Positions 17,741-25,528 of a DNA stretch of 64,000 bases are shown here, one piece after another; position 1 is the first letter of the stretch; every line of letters starts with the position of its first letter. Where the stretch lies: positions 434,001-498,000 of the forward strand of contig NZ_JBHLUE010000002.1 of assembly GCF_042434095.1 (NCBI RefSeq). Reading direction: 5' to 3'. The notes below the pieces were generated by a model. The model worked only from the letters and a program-made list of their open reading frames with translations, ran no database searches and was not told the origin of the DNA. This DNA comes from KBS50 sp042434095 (GTDB taxonomy: Bacteria > Actinomycetota > Actinomycetes > Mycobacteriales > Micromonosporaceae). Made by a program: the position numbers and the translations under genes.

Positions 17741-18568
17741 ATGACGGACAAGCCACGACACGCCAAGGCCGGCGACGCCGGCCCGGCGCAGGGTGGCTCG
17801 GTGCCGGGCACGTCCGCCCGGGATGACGCGGCGGACGCCGGCCCGGCGAACCCGGCCGGCGAGCGCGTCGTCATCCGGGACAAGCGCCGGGTCGATCCGT
17901 CCGGCGGCAAGGGCGAGCCGACCGACCCGCCGGCCGACGGTGACCAGGCGGACGGCACCGGGGACGCCGAGGTCAAGCCGGAGACCAGCACCGAGGCCGA
18001 GCTCGCCGACGAGTCGGCCGAGCGGGCCGCCGAGGCCGAGGCCGAGGCGGCCGCCACCACCGGCGGCGACACGCCGGTGGTGGACGCCCCGGCGGAGCCG
18101 CTGGACTCCGCGGCGAACCGGTCCGGCGCCCTGGGCGCCGAGCTGGAGGCGCTGCGGGCCGAGCTCGACGAGCGGACCCGGGACGTTCAGCGGGTCTCGG
18201 CCGAGTACGCCAACTACCGCAAGCGGGTCGACCGGGACCGCGGCCTCCAGGCCGAGCAGACCACCGGGACCGTGCTGACCGCGTTGCTGCCGATCCTGGA
18301 CGACCTGGATCGGGCGCGCGAGCACGGCGACCTGGTGGGTCCGTTCGGCACGGTCGCCGAGCAGCTCACCGCGGCGCTCGGCAAGTTCGGGCTGGCCGCG
18401 TTCGGTGAGAAGGGTGACCAGTTCGACCCGACCCGGCACGAGGCGGTCGCGCACCAGACGTCCGCCGAGGTCACCGAGCCGACGTGCGTCGAGGTGATGC
18501 GGCGCGGCTACCAGCTGGGCGAGCGGCTGCTGCGGCCCGCGCTGGTGGCGGTCGCCGACCCGGAATAG
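17741..18568 (+). CDS. grpE: Nucleotide exchange factor GrpE
   Basis: A 275-residue GrpE that exchanges ADP for ATP on DnaK. The conserved core starts near residue 125: a coiled coil (ELEALRAELDERTRDVQRVS), then EYANYRKRVDRDR, LLPILDDLDRAREHGD and the beta-domain FDPTRHEAVAHQ with a C-terminal GYQLGERLLRPA. The first 120 or so residues are a low-complexity, Glu/Asp/Ala-rich extension, longer than in most GrpE proteins. ATG at 17741 follows GAGGT with 7 bases spacing and lies 37 bp after dnaK. A large palindrome follows the stop codon. Confidence 0.97.
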   Translation: MTDKPRHAKAGDAGPAQGGSVPGTSARDDAADAGPANPAGERVVIRDKRRVDPSGGKGEPTDPPADGDQADGTGDAEVKPETSTEAELADESAERAAEAEAEAAATTGGDTPVVDAPAEPLDSAANRSGALGAELEALRAELDERTRDVQRVSAEYANYRKRVDRDRGLQAEQTTGTVLTALLPILDDLDRAREHGDLVGPFGTVAEQLTAALGKFGLAAFGEKGDQFDPTRHEAVAHQTSAEVTEPTCVEVMRRGYQLGERLLRPALVAVADPE

Positions 18569-18577
18569 CTACGTCGG

Positions 18578-18619
18578 GGATCGTCGGCGCCCGTCCGGCC
18601 GGACGGGCGCCGACGATCC
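18578..18619. other. 42-bp perfect palindrome between grpE and dnaJ
   Basis: Positions 18578-18619 are a perfect palindrome, 21 bp per arm with no unpaired centre (arm GGATCGTCGGCGCCCGTCCGG less its last base is 20 nt). It begins 9 bases after the grpE stop and ends 31 bases before dnaJ. In RNA it would form a very stable hairpin inside the operon, suited to partial termination or to protecting the upstream mRNA end. Confidence 0.85.
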
Positions 18620-18650
18620 GGGCCAGGAGTGCAGGGAAGGGGGTGGACAG

Positions 18651-19844
18651 ATGAGTTCCAAGGACTGGCTGGAAAAGGATTTCTACGCCGAGCTGGGGGT
18701 GGGCAGGTCCGCCTCCGCAGACGAGATCAAGAAGTCGTACCGGAAGCTGGCCCGGGAGTTGCACCCGGACCGCAACCCCGGCAACGCCGAGGCCGAGTCG
18801 CGGTTCAAGGCCGTCTCCGAGGCCTACTCGGTGCTGTCCGACGAGCGCAAGCGCAAGGAGTACGACGAGATGCGCTCGCTGTTCGGCTCGGGGGCGTTCC
18901 GGCGGAACGCGCAGGCCGGCGCGGGTGGGCCGGGCGGCGTCCCGTTCGACGTGTCCGACCTGTTCGGTGGCGCGGGTGGCGGCCCGGGTGGCGCCGCGGG
19001 TGGCCGCTTCGGGGGCGGCTTCTCGGACCTGTTCGGCACGCTGTTCAACGGCGGCGCCGGCACCACGACGCGGCCGCGCGGGCCCGCCCGGGGCCGGGAC
19101 GTCGAGGCCGAGGTGGCGGTCGACTTCGCGGACGCGGTCCGCGGGGTGACGCTGCCGCTGACGTTGCGCGCCCCGGGGGTGTGCGACGTCTGCCACGGCA
19201 ACGGCGCCAAGCCGGGAACCAGCCCGCGCACCTGCCCGGTGTGCAAGGGCGCCGGCGTGGTGAGCCGGGACCAGGGCGCGTTCAGCTTCGCCGAGCCGTG
19301 CCGCGAGTGCCAGGGCGTGGGCACGATCGTCGACGAGAAGTGCCCGGAGTGCCGCGGGACGGGCGGGGTCACCAAGACCCGGACGATCACCGTGCGCTTC
19401 CCGGCCGGGGTGGCCGACGGGCAGCGGATCCGGCTGTCGGGCCGGGGCGAGCCGGGCGATCGCGGCGGTCCGCCCGGCGACCTGTTCGTGCTGGTCCGGG
19501 TCCGCCCGGACGACCTGTTCGGGCGCAGCGGCGACGACCTGACGCTCACCGTGCCGGTCACGTTCGCCGAGGCGGTGCTCGGCACCGACCTGCGGGTGCC
19601 GACCATGGACGGCGCCGTGACGCTGCGGGTGCCCCCGGGCACGCCGAGCGGACGGGTCCTGCGGGCCCGCGGCAAGGGCGTGGCCCGACGCGACGGCCAG
19701 CCGGGCGATCTGCTGGTGACCATCGAGGTGATCGTGCCGGAGCAGGTGTCCGGCGAGGCCAGGGCGGCGCTGGAGACCTTCGCCGCGCAGACCCCGGGAG
19801 CGGGTCGGGAACGTCTCGACGCCCGGGTACGTCGTGTCAGTTGA
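18651..19844 (+). CDS. dnaJ: Chaperone DnaJ (Hsp40)
   Basis: A 397-residue type I J-protein that delivers substrates to DnaK and stimulates its ATPase. The J domain spans about residues 9-75 with the HPD tripeptide in ARELHPDRNPGN. A Gly/Phe/Ala-rich linker follows. Four zinc-finger repeats are visible: CDVCHGNG, CPVCKGAG, CRECQGVG and CPECRGTG. The C-terminal substrate-binding barrels complete the protein. It is equivalent to actinobacterial DnaJ1, which is encoded with dnaK. ATG at 18651 follows AAGGGGGTG. The distance from grpE (82 bp) is occupied mostly by the palindrome. Confidence 0.98.
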   Translation: MSSKDWLEKDFYAELGVGRSASADEIKKSYRKLARELHPDRNPGNAEAESRFKAVSEAYSVLSDERKRKEYDEMRSLFGSGAFRRNAQAGAGGPGGVPFDVSDLFGGAGGGPGGAAGGRFGGGFSDLFGTLFNGGAGTTTRPRGPARGRDVEAEVAVDFADAVRGVTLPLTLRAPGVCDVCHGNGAKPGTSPRTCPVCKGAGVVSRDQGAFSFAEPCRECQGVGTIVDEKCPECRGTGGVTKTRTITVRFPAGVADGQRIRLSGRGEPGDRGGPPGDLFVLVRVRPDDLFGRSGDDLTLTVPVTFAEAVLGTDLRVPTMDGAVTLRVPPGTPSGRVLRARGKGVARRDGQPGDLLVTIEVIVPEQVSGEARAALETFAAQTPGAGRERLDARVRRVS

Positions 19845-19870
19845 GCGGCCGTCGACCGGAGGTGCTCACG

Positions 19871-20314
19871 ATGGCTGAGGAGTTCATCATTTCGGTCGCC
19901 CAGGCGTCCGACGCCAAGGTGCTGATGATCTCGGTGGCGGCCCGGATGGCCGGCATGCATCCGCAGACGCTGCGGCAGTACGACCGGCTCGGGCTGGTGC
20001 AGCCCGGCCGGGCGGCCGGCGGCGGTCGGCGGTACAGCGTGCGGGACGTGGCCCTGCTCCGCGAGGTGCAGCGGCTCAGCCAGGACGACGGCGTCAACCT
20101 GGCCGGCATCAAGCGGATCATCGAGCTGGAACAGGCGGTCGACGGGCTGCGGCAGCGGCTCGCGCAGGCCCAGCAGCAGCTGGCCGCGGCGTACGAGCGG
20201 ATCGCCCAACTGGAGGCGGCCCGGCCGTTCCCGCGGGCCGACCTGGTGCCCACCTCGCGGCCCTCGACGGCGCTCGTGGTGTGGCGACCGATCCGCCCGG
20301 AAGACCGGTCTTAG
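19871..20314 (+). CDS. hspR: Heat-shock repressor HspR (MerR family)
   Basis: A 147-residue MerR-family repressor of the dnaK and clpB promoters. The winged-helix DNA-binding region is ISVAARMAGMHPQTLRQYDR followed by GLVQPGRAAGGGRRYS and the second helix pair EVQRLSQDDGVNLAGIKRII. A coiled coil (LRQRLAQAQQQLAAAYERI) provides dimerisation. ATG at 19871 follows GGAGGT with 8 bases spacing and lies 26 bp after dnaJ. In Streptomyces and Mycobacterium HspR acts with DnaK as corepressor on HAIR sites; two such sites are present in this window, at 15746 and 25462. Confidence 0.96.
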   Translation: MAEEFIISVAQASDAKVLMISVAARMAGMHPQTLRQYDRLGLVQPGRAAGGGRRYSVRDVALLREVQRLSQDDGVNLAGIKRIIELEQAVDGLRQRLAQAQQQLAAAYERIAQLEAARPFPRADLVPTSRPSTALVVWRPIRPEDRS

Positions 20315-20350
20315 GCCGGTTCTGCCCGCGCGGGTCCGTCGGCTCCACTA

Positions 20351-20379
20351 TTCTGACCTTTGGGTTCGTATTGCATAAT
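20351..20379 (+). promoter_or_regulatory. Candidate promoter of the 64-aa protein gene
   Basis: CATAAT at 20374-20379 matches the -10 consensus at five of six positions. The -35 side 17 bases upstream (TTCTGA, 20351-20356) is weak. The predicted start of transcription gives a leader of about 17 nt with a GGGGG Shine-Dalgarno sequence. Confidence 0.5.
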
Positions 20380-20402
20380 CCGGACCAAATGGGGGCAGCG
20401 CC

Positions 20403-20597
20403 ATGGCCGATCCGTTCCGCAAGATGACCGAGAAGGTCCGGGACACGCTCGGCGCCACCGAGCCCGTCGACGCACGCGCCGACGGCGAGGAGGGCGAGCA
20501 GTTGACCGAGGGCCGCTATGTCGATCAGGTCGACCACGGTCAGGATCAGGCCCGCGAGCAGGTACGCCAGGCGAAGGGCCGGCGCGCCGGAGGCTGA
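20403..20597 (+). CDS. Small charged protein, possibly Rv0909-type antitoxin-like
   Basis: A 64-residue, highly charged, helix-prone protein: MADPFRKMTEKVRDTLG, then an acidic linker, then TEGRYVDQVDHGQDQAREQV. The GRYxDQVDxxQxxARE segment resembles small actinobacterial antitoxin-like proteins of the Rv0909/MT0933 type, but no toxin gene is adjacent. That resemblance is inference from memory. ATG at 20403 follows a GGGGG run and a good -10 box. A hairpin at 20620-20652 follows. The product should be cytosolic and largely unstructured without a partner. Confidence 0.65.
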   Translation: MADPFRKMTEKVRDTLGATEPVDARADGEEGEQLTEGRYVDQVDHGQDQAREQVRQAKGRRAGG

Positions 20598-20619
20598 CGC
20601 GGGTCGTGGCGGCGATGCT

Positions 20620-20652
20620 GCGGGCCGGGATCCACGGGGGCTCCCGGCCCGC
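20620..20652 (+). terminator. Hairpin terminator
   Basis: A perfect 11-bp inverted repeat, GCGGGCCGGGA (20620-20630) with TCCCGGCCCGC (20642-20652), 11-base loop, begins 22 bases after the stop of the 64-aa gene. Confidence 0.6.
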
Positions 20653-20729
20653 GTCCCGTCCGCGCCGACGTCCGCCCGCCGCGACGCGGGCGTTTCGCTT
20701 GCCGCGTTCCGGACGGCGCAGCGGTACGC

Positions 20730-21158
20730 CTACAGTCGCCGGCCGCTGCGGACCAGGCCGCCCTCGCACCAGTCGTGATAGTCGAACAGCTCCGGCCGGG
20801 CCAGCAGCATCCGGCAGTTGTGCGCCCAGGTCAGCATCGACTCGTCGCCCTCGCGCTCGGCCCGCTCCACCAGCTTGCGCAGCCGGCGCCGGGGATGGGC
20901 GCGGAACTTCGTCCGAATCCCGTCGGCCGAGTAGATGTAGAGGCAGTGCTGGGCGAACCGGCGCGCCGGGCAGGTGCGGTCCATGGCCAGGTCGAACAGC
21001 GTGCCCACCAGGTGGTCGCCGGAGACCAGCAGGTCCCAGTCCGGCGGCATCGAGTGCAGCGGAACGGAGTCCGGCTGGTAAGCCCAGGCTCGCAACTCGG
21101 TTGCGCTGGGGTCGACCGGATTGGCGAAGCCGTGGAACGTCGACTCCTGCACGCTCAC
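20730..21158 (-). CDS. Conserved hypothetical protein, 142 aa
   Basis: A soluble 142-residue protein starting (M)SVQESTFHGFANPVDPS and ending DYHDWCEGGLVRSGRRL. It has scattered Cys (CPARRFAQHC, CRMLL, WCEGG), an Arg-rich helix (HPRRRLRKLVERAEREG) and several Trp. No membrane segment or known motif is recognised. The start is uncertain: GTG at 21158 and GTG at 21152 are both possible, and the frame stays open to 21287, but the upstream part is His/Arg/Pro-rich and unlikely to be coding. Transcribed alone, convergent with the 64-aa gene and in the same direction as the antiporter genes upstream of it. Confidence 0.65.
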   Translation of the reverse strand: MSVQESTFHGFANPVDPSATELRAWAYQPDSVPLHSMPPDWDLLVSGDHLVGTLFDLAMDRTCPARRFAQHCLYIYSADGIRTKFRAHPRRRLRKLVERAEREGDESMLTWAHNCRMLLARPELFDYHDWCEGGLVRSGRRL

Positions 21159-21324
21159 CCCGGAAAGAACCTTCCGCTCGCGGCGGTGGTGGTGGTTACC
21201 CGGGAGTATCCGTCCGGGCACCATCGGCTGCTGACGCGACACCGTAGCGCGCGGCCCCGGATTGGCGAAAGGCCCCTCATGTGCCACTTCATCAAGCCGT
21301 TACGGTGCCGGCCCGGGACGGCCG

Positions 21325-22533
21325 TCAGTCCGGTGCGGTCGCCGGCGCAAGCCGGCGGGCCTCCATCCGGCGGCGCAGCCACCCCTTGACGGCCGGAACG
21401 TCCGGCAGGCGGCCCAGCAGCGGCCCGACCACCACCGTGATCAGCACGTACGCCGTGGCCAGCGGCGCCAGCCGGGGCTCCACGGCGGAGGACGTGACGG
21501 CCAGGCCCGCGATCACGATGGAGAACTCGCCCCGCGGCACCAGACCCAGCCCGGCGCGGAGCCGGCCGGGCAGCGCCACCCCCACCCGCCCGGCGGCGAG
21601 ATATCCGGTCACCACCTTCGTGCCGATCGTCAGCACGGCCAGCCCGAGCGCCGGCAGCAGGACCGGCGGGATGTCCGCCGGGTTGGTGGCCAGGCCGAAG
21701 AACACGAAGAAGACCGCCGCGAACAGGTCGCGCAGCGGGGACAGCAGCTCGGTGGCGTTGTGCGCCACCGGACCGGACAGGGCGATGCCGACCAGGAACG
21801 CGCCGACCGCGGCCGAGACCTTCAGTTGGGCGGCCACGCCGGCCACCAGCAGCGTCAGTCCGAGCACGCCGAGCAGCAACGCCTCCGGATTGTTCACCGG
21901 AAAAATCGCCGAGATGGCCCGGCCGTACCGGGTGGCCACCAGCAGCACGACCACGACGGTGGCTACGGCCACCACGAGCGCGATCCCGCCGCCCAGCAGG
22001 CCGGTGCCGGCCAGCAGCGCGGTGAGCAGCGGCAGGTAGAGCGCCATGGCGAGGTCCTCGATCACGAGGACGGAAAGGATCACCGGGGTCTCCCGGTTGC
22101 CGAGCCGGCCCAGATCGGCCAGCACCTTGGCGATGACCCCGGACGAGGAGACCCACGTGACGCCGGCCAGCACCACCGCCGACAGCCACCCCCAACCCAG
22201 CAGCAGCGCGAAGGCCGCGCCGGGCAGGGCGTTGAGCACGCCGTCGATCAGGCCGGCGGGAGCGGCCGAGCGCAGGTTGCCGACCAGCTCGTCGGCCGAA
22301 TATTCCAGGCCGAGCATCACCAGCAGCAGGATCACGCCGATCTCGGCGCCGGTGGCGAAGAACTCCTCGCTGGCGTTCAGCGGGAGCAGGCCGCCCTGGC
22401 CGAAGGCCAGGCCGGCGAGCAGGTAGAGCGGGATGGGGGACAGGCCGATCCGCCGGGCGAGCCGGCCGAGCATGCCGAGGCCGAGCAGCAACGCCCCGAC
22501 CTCGATGAGCAGGACGGTCGTCTCGTGGTGCAT
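21325..22533 (-). CDS. K+/H+ (cation/proton) antiporter, CPA2 family, KhtU-like
   Basis: A 402-residue polytopic membrane protein with about 12 predicted helices, starting MHHETTVLLIEVGALLLGLG and IGLSPIPLYLLAGLAFG. The CPA2 signature includes LLVMLGLEYSADEL (helix with the acidic residue) and the extended AAQLKVSAAVGAFLVGIAL segment. It expels K+ or another monovalent cation in exchange for protons across the cytoplasmic membrane. It lies 5 bp after the gene for a TrkA-C-type regulatory subunit, the same pairing as Bacillus KhtT-KhtU. No TrkA-N domain is fused, consistent with a separate regulator. Confidence 0.88.
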   Translation of the reverse strand: MHHETTVLLIEVGALLLGLGMLGRLARRIGLSPIPLYLLAGLAFGQGGLLPLNASEEFFATGAEIGVILLLVMLGLEYSADELVGNLRSAAPAGLIDGVLNALPGAAFALLLGWGWLSAVVLAGVTWVSSSGVIAKVLADLGRLGNRETPVILSVLVIEDLAMALYLPLLTALLAGTGLLGGGIALVVAVATVVVVLLVATRYGRAISAIFPVNNPEALLLGVLGLTLLVAGVAAQLKVSAAVGAFLVGIALSGPVAHNATELLSPLRDLFAAVFFVFFGLATNPADIPPVLLPALGLAVLTIGTKVVTGYLAAGRVGVALPGRLRAGLGLVPRGEFSIVIAGLAVTSSAVEPRLAPLATAYVLITVVVGPLLGRLPDVPAVKGWLRRRMEARRLAPATAPD

Positions 22534-22538
22534 CCTCC

Positions 22539-23039
22539 TCAGCCGTCCGGCAGCATCTGGGCGAGAATCCGGGATACCCCGTCGATGCCGTCGCGGGTGC
22601 CGACCACCACCACCACGTCACCGGCGGCGAACACGAAGGACGGGTCCGGCGAGGCGATCACCTCGGCCTCCCGCAGCACCGCCACGATGGAGGCGCTGGT
22701 CCGGGTCCGGGCCTTCGTGTCGCCCAGGGGGCGGCCGACGTACCTGGAGCCGGCGGGGATGAGGATCTGCTCGGTGAGCAGCCCGGCGGCCTGCTGCCGC
22801 AGCCCGGCGAGCTGGCCGAGCATCAGCGAGGCGCCGAGGACGTCGGCCAGCGCCTCCGCCTCGTCGTCGGTGAGCGGGACGCTGGCCGCGCACGAGTCGG
22901 GGTCGTCCTGGTCGTAGAGCACGAGATCGCGGCGTCCGTTGCGGTGGCTCACCACGCCGATCCGCCGACCGGAGTCGGTGATCACGTCATGGCGTACACC
23001 GATGCCGGGCAGGGTCGTCTGCTCCACGCGTACTCGCAC
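22539..23039 (-). CDS. Antiporter regulatory subunit, KhtT-like, TrkA-C domain
   Basis: A 166-residue cytosolic protein. The N-terminal 70 or so residues (RVRVEQTTLPGIGVRHDV) form the small domain seen in KhtT. A helical linker (LADVLGASLMLGQL) follows. The C-terminal TrkA-C (RCK-C) domain is at about 90-160 (ILIPAGSRYVGRPLGDTKAR, then VVVVVGTRDGIDGVSRIL). In Bacillus KhtT gates the antiporter and binds cyclic di-AMP; the same job is inferred here from the 5-bp spacing to the transporter. GTG at 23039 is chosen from homology; no strong ribosome binding site is visible. Confidence 0.85.
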   Translation of the reverse strand: MRVRVEQTTLPGIGVRHDVITDSGRRIGVVSHRNGRRDLVLYDQDDPDSCAASVPLTDDEAEALADVLGASLMLGQLAGLRQQAAGLLTEQILIPAGSRYVGRPLGDTKARTRTSASIVAVLREAEVIASPDPSFVFAAGDVVVVVGTRDGIDGVSRILAQMLPDG

Positions 23040-23126
23040 GTCGTCCAGGCTACCGAGTCCGGCCGTCGATGATTCGCGGCCGGCGGTGGGTGGAGATCCC
23101 GGCGCCGGGTCGGGATCATCTCCGGT

Positions 23127-24290
23127 ATGACCCGGAGTCGTCGCCGCGCCGCCGGCGCGCTCGCGCTCGCCGTGCTGCTGCTGGCCGCGCCGGGCTGCTC
23201 GATCGGCAAGGTACGCCGGGCCGTGCCGCCGTCCGGACCGGCCGGCACCGCCACGCCGGCCGGTACGGCGCCGGTCGTCGCGGTCCGCACGGCCCGGGTG
23301 CCGGTGCCGGACGACTTCCGGCTCCAGCAGCTTGACTTCGTCACCGCGGAGCGCGGGTACGCGCAGTTCACCCGCTGCGGCACGGTCACCGATCCGAGCG
23401 GAAGCCGACCGAGCTGCGCGGCCAGCCTGCTGCGCACCGACGACGGCGGACTGTCCTGGCGGCCGCTCCGGCATCCCCGGCCGGAGGCGGCCAGCCACCA
23501 GCTCGTGGTCACCCGGGACGGCGATCTGTTGCTGTGGGCCGCGCCGAACTGGTACCGGTCCACCGACGGCGGCCGCAGCTTTGCCCGGGTCGCCGGGGGC
23601 GCCGAGCAGGAGATCCCGGACGCCTTCCAGGAGAGCCTTTCGCGGTTCCAGCACGACACCGCGCGGCCGGAACGGATCGTCGACTGGCGCGGCGGCCGGG
23701 CCCGGCCCGTTCCGGCGCCCCCCTCGGTTCCCGGGAACAGTGTCCTGACGTACCGGAAGGGGCAGCTGTGGGCGACCGGGGTGGCCGGCGGCTGGCCCGT
23801 GGTGGCGCTCTCCACCGACGATGGCCGGACCTGGCGGCCGACCCCGGTCCCGGATCCGGGCCCGCCGGACATCACCGTCGTACAGGTGGAGGTCGCCCCC
23901 GACGGGGAGCCGTGGCTGGTCGTCCGGTCCGCCGATCCGGCCCGCCCGCCCGCGTTGTGGCGCTACCAGTCGCCGCCCGGGGCGACCGATCCCGGCGCCA
24001 CCGAGCTGCGGGCCTGGGCGCCGGTGCCCGCGACCGGCCTGCCGGCGGCTCGGGCCGAACAGGTGCTGCCGATCGGTGGTGGTCTGCTGCTCACCTCGGG
24101 ACCGGCCGGCAACGGCCTGGTGGCGGCGGACCGGTACCGGGCCCTGGACTGGCCGCTGAACAACCAGGGGATCGAGGTGCTCTCCGACGCCACCGTCCTG
24201 GTGCCGTCGCCCGGCGGTGACGGGCCGCTGCTCGGCGTCGGTACGGGTGCGGACCGGACCTGGTTCCGGATCGTGCTGGTACCGGAGTGA
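23127..24290 (+). CDS. Putative lipoprotein with BNR/Asp-box beta-propeller (paralogue 1)
   Basis: A 387-residue exported protein. The signal peptide MTRSRRRAAGALALAVLLLA ends in an APGC lipobox, so Cys27 should be lipidated. The mature part contains several Asp-box (BNR) repeats: TDDGGLSWRP, STDGGRSFARV and STDDGRTWRPTPV. These mark a sialidase/Ycf48-like beta-propeller. No sialidase catalytic residues can be recognised, so a binding role at the cell surface is more likely. The next gene is a tandem paralogue (ends TWFRIVLVPE here, RWVRLELVTE there). It is divergent from the antiporter regulator; the 87-bp gap holds both promoters. Confidence 0.8.
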   Translation: MTRSRRRAAGALALAVLLLAAPGCSIGKVRRAVPPSGPAGTATPAGTAPVVAVRTARVPVPDDFRLQQLDFVTAERGYAQFTRCGTVTDPSGSRPSCAASLLRTDDGGLSWRPLRHPRPEAASHQLVVTRDGDLLLWAAPNWYRSTDGGRSFARVAGGAEQEIPDAFQESLSRFQHDTARPERIVDWRGGRARPVPAPPSVPGNSVLTYRKGQLWATGVAGGWPVVALSTDDGRTWRPTPVPDPGPPDITVVQVEVAPDGEPWLVVRSADPARPPALWRYQSPPGATDPGATELRAWAPVPATGLPAARAEQVLPIGGGLLLTSGPAGNGLVAADRYRALDWPLNNQGIEVLSDATVLVPSPGGDGPLLGVGTGADRTWFRIVLVPE

Positions 24291-24312
24291 TCAGCGGAGG
24301 GACGATGGATCG

Positions 24313-25443
24313 ATGAGGGTCCGGTTCCGGTCCGCGGCGGCGCTCGCCGCCGTGCTGCTGCTCGCGCCGGCCGGCTGCGGTATCGGGGACGTCCGCCGGA
24401 CCCCGGCCCGGCCCAGCGCGCCGGCGAGCGCCCGGCCGAGCCTCGACGAGCCCTGGCCGGTCCGCACCGCCCGGGTGCCGGTGCCGGCCGACTACCCGTC
24501 CTGGACGGTCCGGTTCACCGACGCGGAGACCGGGTACGTGCTGTTCTCGCGCTGCTACGCGACCAGCCTCGGCGCCGAGCCGGGCGGCACGCCGCCGCCG
24601 CCGGAGTGCCCGGGCGTGCTGCTGCGGACCCTGGACGGTGGCCGGCACTGGACCTCCCTGCCGCTGCCCCGGGCCACCGCCGCCAACTTCCAGCTGTTCG
24701 CCCGGGATGACCGGCTGGTGCTGGTGGCCGAGCCGCACGGCTGGTACGCCTCGACGGACCGGGGCAGCACGTTCAGCCACCCCTCCGCGCGGACGGATCC
24801 ACCGCCGGCGGCGTACTTCATGGTTCAGGGACGCTTCCAGGTGTGCTGCGACCGGGACCGGCGGCCCCCGGCGGTGCTGGAGTGGGCGGCCGACCGGGCG
24901 CGCCCGCTGGCCCGCCAGCCGGACGTGCCGGGGCTGGCGGAGGTGGCGTACGCGAACGGCCGGCTGGTGGCCACCGGGGTGCGGGACGGGCGGCCGTACG
25001 CGGCCATCTCGCCCGACGACGGGCGGACCTGGCGCTCCACCCCGGTGCCGGCGCCCGGCGGCCGGTTGGGTCGGCTGGAGCCGCAGGTCGACGGCGGCGA
25101 TGCGTGGCTGGTGGGCTGGCCCGCCGACAATCGCCAGTTCCCGACGCTGTGGCGGCTCGTCGGCGACGCGTGGCGGCCCGAGTCGGCGGCCGGACATCCG
25201 GACCTGGCCTACGCGGTGACCGCCATCGGCGACGGCGTGCTGGCGGTGCAGGGATCCGCCGGCGCGGGGGTGGTGGTTGCCGGCCGGTACCGGCGGGCGG
25301 CGTGGCCGGCCGTCGGAGACCTCACCCTGCTGGCGGACGGGGCGTTGTGTGTGGTGACCGAGGCGTACCCGCGGACGATCTGGCTGGGCCGCGGCGCCGG
25401 GGTGGACCGGCGATGGGTCCGGCTCGAGTTGGTCACCGAGTGA
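24313..25443 (+). CDS. Putative lipoprotein with BNR/Asp-box beta-propeller (paralogue 2)
   Basis: A 376-residue exported protein. Signal peptide MRVRFRSAAALAAVLLLAPA leads into an AGC lipobox. Asp-box repeats are visible as TLDGGRHWTSLPLP, STDRGSTFSH and SPDDGRTWRSTPVP. It shares the same overall architecture and the phrase VRTARVPVPADY with the preceding gene, indicating tandem duplication. Extra cysteines (RCYATS, PPECPG, VCCDRD) suggest disulfides outside the cell. ATG at 24313 follows GGAGGG. The gap to paralogue 1 is 22 bp, so the two are cotranscribed. Function unknown. Confidence 0.8.
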   Translation: MRVRFRSAAALAAVLLLAPAGCGIGDVRRTPARPSAPASARPSLDEPWPVRTARVPVPADYPSWTVRFTDAETGYVLFSRCYATSLGAEPGGTPPPPECPGVLLRTLDGGRHWTSLPLPRATAANFQLFARDDRLVLVAEPHGWYASTDRGSTFSHPSARTDPPPAAYFMVQGRFQVCCDRDRRPPAVLEWAADRARPLARQPDVPGLAEVAYANGRLVATGVRDGRPYAAISPDDGRTWRSTPVPAPGGRLGRLEPQVDGGDAWLVGWPADNRQFPTLWRLVGDAWRPESAAGHPDLAYAVTAIGDGVLAVQGSAGAGVVVAGRYRRAAWPAVGDLTLLADGALCVVTEAYPRTIWLGRGAGVDRRWVRLELVTE

Positions 25444-25458
25444 CCGGCGTCACAGCCT

Positions 25459-25485
25459 AGACTTGAGCGGAATAGACTCAAGTCT
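25459..25485. promoter_or_regulatory. HAIR operator upstream of clpB
   Basis: CTTGAGC-N7-ACTCAAG (25462-25468, spacer GGAATAG, 25476-25482) matches 13 of 14 positions of the HspR operator. It sits inside a longer perfect inverted repeat: AGACTTGAG (25459-25467) with CTCAAGTCT (25477-25485). It lies 44-70 bp before the clpB start, fitting HspR control of clpB as in other actinobacteria. Confidence 0.92.
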
Positions 25486-25528
25486 GGTTGTGTCATGCCT
25501 AGTGGACACACCTGACCCCGGGGGAGCC

